64,000 nucleotides of DNA from Deltaproteobacteria bacterium CSP1-8. GTDB lineage: Bacteria; Desulfobacterota; Deferrimicrobia; Deferrimicrobiales; Deferrimicrobiaceae. Each line of letters begins with the position of its first letter. The stretch's first letter is position 1. The notes beneath the pieces were generated by a model. The model was not told where the DNA came from, made no database searches, and worked only from the letters and a program-made list of their open reading frames with translations. The stretch spans positions 1 through 64,000 of the forward strand of contig LDXO01000006.1 in NCBI GenBank assembly GCA_001443455.1. The letters run 5' to 3'. A program made the position numbers and the translations under genes. Shown one piece after another: positions 60,032 through 64,000 of this stretch.

Positions 60032-60832
60032 ATGGACCACCTCAATGCCCTGGAGAACCAGAGCATCTACATCATTCGCGAGGCGTTCCGCAAGTTCCGG
60101 GACCTCGCGATGCTGTGGTCGATCGGGAAGGATTCGACGACGATTCTGTGGCTGGCCCGCAAGGCATTCTTCGGCCGGGTTCCCTTCCCGCTCGTCCACA
60201 TCGATACGAACTACAAGCACCCCGGGATGATCGTGTACCGCGACCGGATGGCCCGCGAATGGGGCGTGGACCTGATCGTCGGCCGGAACGAGGAGGCGCT
60301 CTGCGCGGGGATGGAGCCGGCGAAGGGGCGGTTCCTCTGCTGCAATTCCCTCAAGACCCAGGGGCTGCAGCAGGTCCTCGAGAAGCACGGGTTCAAGGGG
60401 GTCTTCCTCGGGATCCGCCGGGACGAGGAGGGGTCGCGGGCCAAGGAGCGGGTCTTCTCACCGCGGGACAGAAACTTCGAGTGGAAGTACAAGGACCAGC
60501 CGCCGGAGCTCTGGGACCAATTCCACACCTCCTTCGGACCGGAGACGCACGTCCGGATCCATCCACTCCTCTCCTGGACCGAACTCGACGTCTGGGAATA
60601 CATCCGCCGCGAGAAGATCTCCATATGCGACCTCTACTTCGCGCGGGACGGGAAGCGGTACCGGTCCCTCGGATGCGTTCCGTGCAACTTCCCGATCGCC
60701 TCCGGGGCCGCAACCGTCGACGAGATCATCGAGGAACTGAAGGTGACGAAGACGCCGGAGAGGGCCGGGCGCGCCCAAGACCATGAGGCGGCCTATATGA
60801 TGCAGAAGCTGCGGTCCCTGGGCTACATGTAA
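60032..60832 (+). CDS. cysD: Sulfate adenylyltransferase subunit 2
   Basis: The 266-residue protein has [16 protein letters not shown], the ATP PP-loop [19 protein letters not shown] near residue 30, [28 protein letters not shown], and [16 protein letters not shown] [15 protein letters not shown]. It joins ATP and sulfate to make APS, with CysN as GTPase partner. The ATG at 60032 is typical; GTG at 60026 overlaps the cysH stop (GTGA) and is an alternative. Length agrees with CysD of this branch. Confidence 0.92.
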   Translation: MDHLNALENQSIYIIREAFRKFRDLAMLWSIGKDSTTILWLARKAFFGRVPFPLVHIDTNYKHPGMIVYRDRMAREWGVDLIVGRNEEALCAGMEPAKGRFLCCNSLKTQGLQQVLEKHGFKGVFLGIRRDEEGSRAKERVFSPRDRNFEWKYKDQPPELWDQFHTSFGPETHVRIHPLLSWTELDVWEYIRREKISICDLYFARDGKRYRSLGCVPCNFPIASGAATVDEIIEELKVTKTPERAGRAQDHEAAYMMQKLRSLGYM

Positions 60833-60840
60833 CAAGCAAA

Positions 60841-60947
60841 GGGACGTTCTTGAACTTTTCCTTAGAGCGTCAGGATCGTAACAAACCGGGGACGGCGTTC
60901 GGCAGCGATGGTTCCTTTCCGACTCTGCAAAGGGGCTAGAACGTCCC
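60841..60947. repeat. REP/RAYT-like element between cysD and cysN
   Basis: GGGACGTTCT (60841-60850) and AGAACGTCCC (60938-60947) are perfect 10-bp inverted ends, 107 bases overall. Such ends (GGGACGTTCTT...) are the sort found around REP-associated tyrosine transposases. No transposase is left. It splits the cysD-cysN pair and may also carry the leader for cysN. Confidence 0.6.
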
Positions 60948-60960
60948 CGTACTGTTCGAG

Positions 60961-62532
60961 GTGGGTGTGAACGTTGCGGATACGCTCCGGATAGTCATCG
61001 TCGGGCACGTCGACCACGGGAAATCCACCCTGATCGGTCGGCTCTTCTACGATACCGGCTCGCTTCCCGAGGAGCGGTACCGGGAGATCGAGCGCACCTG
61101 CCGGGAGCAGGGGCGGGAGTTCGAGTTCGCCTATCTGATGGACGCACTCGAGGAGGAGCGCGAGCACAACATCACGATCGACACCGCACAGACTTTCTTC
61201 CGCACGGCAAAGCGCCCCTACATCATCATCGACGCCCCGGGGCACAAGGAGTTCCTGAAGAACATGATCACCGGCGCGGCGGCCGCCGACGCGGCGATTC
61301 TCCTGGTGGACGGCGCCGAGGGGGTTCGGGAGCAGACGAGACGCCATGCCTACATCCTCTCCCTTCTGGGCCTGCCGCAGGTGGTGGTGGCGGTCAACAA
61401 GCTCGACCTGGTGGGGTACCGCCGGATACGGTTCCTCGAAATCGAGGAGGAGATCCGCAGGTTCCTCGGGTCCGTCGGGATCGTCCCTTCGTATGTCGTC
61501 CCCATCTCGGCCAGGGAGGGGGACAACATCGCGGCGAACTCCTCGCGCATGCCCTGGTACGGTGGCCCGACTCTTCTCGAGGCGCTCGACTCGTTTTCCC
61601 CCGCCCGGGAGGCGACCGGCCTTCCGCTGCGGTTTCCGGTCCAGGATGTCTACGTGTGGGACCGCAAGCGGGTCTACGCGGGACGGGTGGAGTCCGGATC
61701 GGTGCGCCCCGGCGCCCGCGTGGCCTTTTCGCCGTCGGGGAAATCCTCCGTCGTACGAACGGTGGAGAAGTGGAACCGTCCCGACTGCCCGCAGGCCGCG
61801 GCCGGGGAGTGCGTCGGCATCACGCTCGAGGACGAGCTCTTCCTGGAACGGGGGGAAGTGATGGGAACCCGGGAGAACGTTCCGGCGTCCGCGAGGGAAG
61901 TGTCGGCGAGCCTCTTCTGGCTGGGGATCGCCCCCCTGCGACTGAATCAGAGATATGTCATGAAGCTCGCCACGGGCGAGGCCGAGGTGACACTCTCGAC
62001 GATTACCGAGAGGATCAACTCGTCGACGCTGGAGGTCATCGAGCGGCACCCTGACCGGGTGGAGAACCTGGATGTGGCCAACGTCACCTTCACGCTCCAC
62101 CGGCCTTTGGCCGCGGACACCTTCGAGGAAAACCCGAGGCTGGGCCGGTTTGTGGTCGCGGAGGACGGGTTCGTCGCGGGGGGAGGGATCGTCCGCGAGG
62201 TGCGGTCGGACCCGGTGGGGGCGCGGACGCGGGTGATCCGGCTCGACGCGCGGCTTATGACCGAGCCGGACGGCAACCTGATCGACCTGTCCCGGGAAGC
62301 GGGCCCGATCGAGTTCGATCTCTCGCCGGGATTCCTCGACCGCCTCGAGGCAGGGGAAAAGGTGGTGATCCGCCTCCGGACGGCGGACCAGTTTGAAAAA
62401 CTCGCCCGGCTGGCGTTCGGGCACCACATGGGGCTCGAGTTCGGGCGCGACGGGGAAGGGGGGAAAGTTGTCCTCTGCCGGGAGCGCCCCGTGCGCCTTC
62501 CCGTCGCGGAAGAGACCGGCCCGGTGATCTAG
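60961..62532 (+). CDS. cysN: Sulfate adenylyltransferase subunit 1 (GTPase)
   Basis: The 523-residue protein has the G1 motif GHVDHGKST near residue 15, DAPGHKEF (G3) near 90 and NKLDLVG (G4) near 145. Then come translation-factor-like beta barrels ([19 protein letters not shown]). It hydrolyses GTP to drive APS formation by CysD. About 50 residues longer than enteric CysN, with a C-terminal segment ([19 protein letters not shown]) of unknown role; no APS-kinase (CysC) domain. Start GTG 60961 or 60967. Its TAG stop lies inside the next repeat. Confidence 0.92.
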   Translation: MGVNVADTLRIVIVGHVDHGKSTLIGRLFYDTGSLPEERYREIERTCREQGREFEFAYLMDALEEEREHNITIDTAQTFFRTAKRPYIIIDAPGHKEFLKNMITGAAAADAAILLVDGAEGVREQTRRHAYILSLLGLPQVVVAVNKLDLVGYRRIRFLEIEEEIRRFLGSVGIVPSYVVPISAREGDNIAANSSRMPWYGGPTLLEALDSFSPAREATGLPLRFPVQDVYVWDRKRVYAGRVESGSVRPGARVAFSPSGKSSVVRTVEKWNRPDCPQAAAGECVGITLEDELFLERGEVMGTRENVPASAREVSASLFWLGIAPLRLNQRYVMKLATGEAEVTLSTITERINSSTLEVIERHPDRVENLDVANVTFTLHRPLAADTFEENPRLGRFVVAEDGFVAGGGIVREVRSDPVGARTRVIRLDARLMTEPDGNLIDLSREAGPIEFDLSPGFLDRLEAGEKVVIRLRTADQFEKLARLAFGHHMGLEFGRDGEGGKVVLCRERPVRLPVAEETGPVI

Positions 62533-62699
62533 TGCAGGGTCTCGCAAATAACCTGGCATTCGATCGCCGCTGCAGTAGCGAAGGCTTCGTTGCGCTCCTT
62601 GCGGCGTACTTCGTTCCAGTACGCCTCAGTCGCGCGCCTCGCCGGCGCGGCGCATCGACGGTCTCGGTGCGTCAGCCTATTTGCGAGACCCTACACTAG
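62529..62699. repeat. 171-bp repeat with near-perfect 22-bp inverted ends
   Basis: The left end CTAGTGCAGGGTCTCGCAAA (from 62529) and the right end (to 62699) match as inverted repeats at 21 of 22 bases. Inside is a perfect hairpin GGCGTACT-TCGTTCC-AGTACGCC at 62611-62633. Related copies lie at 18962-19235 and, without ends, at 165-290. The left end supplies the TAG stop of cysN. There is no coding potential, so it is a MITE-like or REP-like non-autonomous element. Confidence 0.75.
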
Positions 62700-62722
62700 G
62701 GGCATCCGGGCGGAAGCGGGTC

Positions 62723-64000
62723 ATGGAAGTTCAGGCGGAAATCGAGGAGATGGCACGGGCGATCGACGCGGTCCGGTCCGGTGCCATCTCGCCGGAGGAA
62801 TTCCGCCGGGTCCGGGTCATCCAGGGAATCTATCCCATCCGGGGGGGGACGGACCGTTACCTTCTCCGCATCCGGATACCGCTCGGGCGCCCATCGCCTT
62901 TCCACCTGCGCGCGATCGCCGATGCGGCCAATCGGTTTGCATCGGGGCGCCCTGTCCACCTGACCACGAGGCAGGACGTGCATATCTACGACATCGGCAT
63001 CCGGGACATTCCGGAGGCGATGGCGTTTCTCGCGGAAAGGGGGCTCACCACTCGCGAGGCGTGCGGTGATACGGTGCGCAATGTCGTAGTGTGCCCCTTC
63101 GCCGGGATCGCGCGGGACGAACCCTTCGACGTAGTACCGTACGCGGACGCGGTCGGCAGGTACCTGCTTCGGAACCCCCTCGGGCAAGGATTGCCCAGGA
63201 AGTTCAAGATCGCCTTCGAGGGGTGCGGGGGTAGCGACCACGTGGATCTTGCCTGCCATGACGTCGGTGTACGGGCGGTTCGCTCCGATAACGGCTGCCC
63301 GGGTTTCCGCGTGACCCTCGCGGGCGGGCTCGGCGCGCTGCCGCAGGCGGGAATCGCACTGGAACCGTTCACGCCGGCAGGCGACCTCGGGGATACGATC
63401 CTGGCCGTCTTACGCCTGTTCGACCGCCTTGGGGACAGGCAGAGAAGGGGGAGGGCCCGTCTCAAGTTCGTCGCCCTTTCGATGGGGGAAGATCCCTTCC
63501 GGCAGGCGGTGGTGGACGAGCGTCGTGCATTGGAGAAGGCGTCCGGGCGGAGACTTAGACTTCCGGATCCGGCCGTCCAGCCCTCCGCGTATTCCCACGA
63601 AGGGAAGACGCCTCCGGGTTGGCCCGGAGCGTTCTTCCAAAGAGGGAACGGGGTCGTGGCCGTCCCGCTTCATGTGCCTCTCGGCGACCTGGCGCCGGAG
63701 CAACTGCGCTGGCTGGCGGAGATCGCGGAACAGGCCGATGCGACCGTCAGGCTGACGCAGGCGCAGGGGATCCTGGTCTCGGACGTCCCGGAGGATCTCA
63801 TCGCTGTCCTGGCGGGGAAGTTACGGGAGGCGGGGTTTCGCCCTCCCGGGGATATAGCCCTTACCCGCTGCGCCGGGACGGAAACCTGCACGGTGGGAAC
63901 GACGAGGGCACGCTCCCTTGCTGACCTGATCGAGAAGGAGGTCCTTTGGTCCGGGGATACCAACGTGCCAACGGGCCGCGGAATCAGCGTGAGAATCTCC
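62723..64000 (+). CDS. NirA-like siroheme sulfite reductase (partial)
   Basis: A frame open from ATG 62723 to the last base gives 426 codons. It carries the N-terminal ferredoxin-like half (FHLRAIADAANRFASGRPVHLTTRQDVHIYD), RNVVVCPFAGIARDE, then LPRKFKIAFEGCGGSD and the second half, with the siroheme Cys-x5-Cys motif TRCAGTETCTVG near the window end. The Cys-x3-Cys partner must lie beyond. It reduces sulfite (or nitrite) by six electrons. Place after cysHDN argues for sulfite. Its start is weakly defined. Confidence 0.88.
   Translation, partial: MEVQAEIEEMARAIDAVRSGAISPEEFRRVRVIQGIYPIRGGTDRYLLRIRIPLGRPSPFHLRAIADAANRFASGRPVHLTTRQDVHIYDIGIRDIPEAMAFLAERGLTTREACGDTVRNVVVCPFAGIARDEPFDVVPYADAVGRYLLRNPLGQGLPRKFKIAFEGCGGSDHVDLACHDVGVRAVRSDNGCPGFRVTLAGGLGALPQAGIALEPFTPAGDLGDTILAVLRLFDRLGDRQRRGRARLKFVALSMGEDPFRQAVVDERRALEKASGRRLRLPDPAVQPSAYSHEGKTPPGWPGAFFQRGNGVVAVPLHVPLGDLAPEQLRWLAEIAEQADATVRLTQAQGILVSDVPEDLIAVLAGKLREAGFRPPGDIALTRCAGTETCTVGTTRARSLADLIEKEVLWSGDTNVPTGRGISVRIS

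Overview
The window is GC-rich, gene-dense DNA (nearly all bases in genes, strong AGGAGG-type ribosome sites, many ATGA/GTGA start-stop overlaps) from a Gram-negative bacterium. Outer-membrane barrels, lipoproteins, DUF3015 and DUF4105 proteins, ResB/CcsB (system II) cytochrome c maturation, NtrC/sigma-54 control and a transport-plus-reduction sulfate pathway together suggest a deltaproteobacterial (Desulfuromonadota/Geobacter-like or related environmental) lineage. This placement is inference; there is no rRNA gene in the window. I saw no tRNA, CRISPR array or complete transposase.

Layout. 1-5 kb: repeat debris, a TPR lipoprotein, a radical SAM protein, a hotdog thioesterase, an ECF sigma/anti-sigma pair and two small envelope proteins. 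5.4-8.4 kb: a zinc-type ABC importer (znuB, znuC, znuA) with its Fur-family regulator, preceded by two tandem TGCAA-N5-TTGCA palindromes. 8.7-19 kb: envelope and housekeeping genes (outer-membrane transporter, methyltransferase, penicillin-binding protein, nitroreductase-thioesterase fusion, cupredoxin lipoprotein, DUF4105, DUF3015, hydrolase, mtgA). 19.2-26.9 kb: sulfur assimilation locus 1 on the minus strand (sulfate ABC transporter with a broken binding-protein gene, siroheme synthase, cysteine synthase, small siroheme sulfite reductase, TusA-like protein, Rrf2 regulator, trans-sulfuration enzyme). 27-34.6 kb: NapH-like polyferredoxin, an Nramp-related transporter facing an MgtE-N/CBS protein, a CDF transporter, threonine ammonia-lyase and an outer-membrane protein. 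34.7-44.4 kb: a P1B-ATPase relic, ResB/CcsB, and a CzcCBA-type heavy-metal efflux operon ending in a P-II-like gene. 44.5-48.7 kb: an ArsR-headed operon with an MFS carrier, a cysteine desulfurase and a PLP lyase. 48.9-57.6 kb: an ECF sigma factor with a 35-residue Cys-rich peptide, then a secreted multicopper oxidase cluster with a sigma-54 promoter and a two-component system. 58.9-64 kb: sulfur assimilation locus 2 (DUF2061, cysH, cysD, cysN and a NirA-like sulfite reductase running off the end).

How it fits together. Locus 1 imports sulfate and makes siroheme, sulfide and cysteine/cystathionine. Locus 2 activates sulfate (CysDN), reduces APS (CysH) and reduces sulfite. Metal homeostasis is the other theme: Zn uptake, CDF, Nramp/Mg, Czc efflux, and a multicopper oxidase cluster.

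The most novel-looking part is 48.9-57.6 kb. There, a canonical -24/-12 promoter and an inverted-repeat enhancer sit between an NtrC-type regulator gene and an exported oxidase operon. The oxidase and a neighbouring lipoprotein share a recently duplicated N-terminal module of about 600 bp. A repeat family with near-perfect 22-bp inverted ends that lie at or within stop codons is a second unusual signal.
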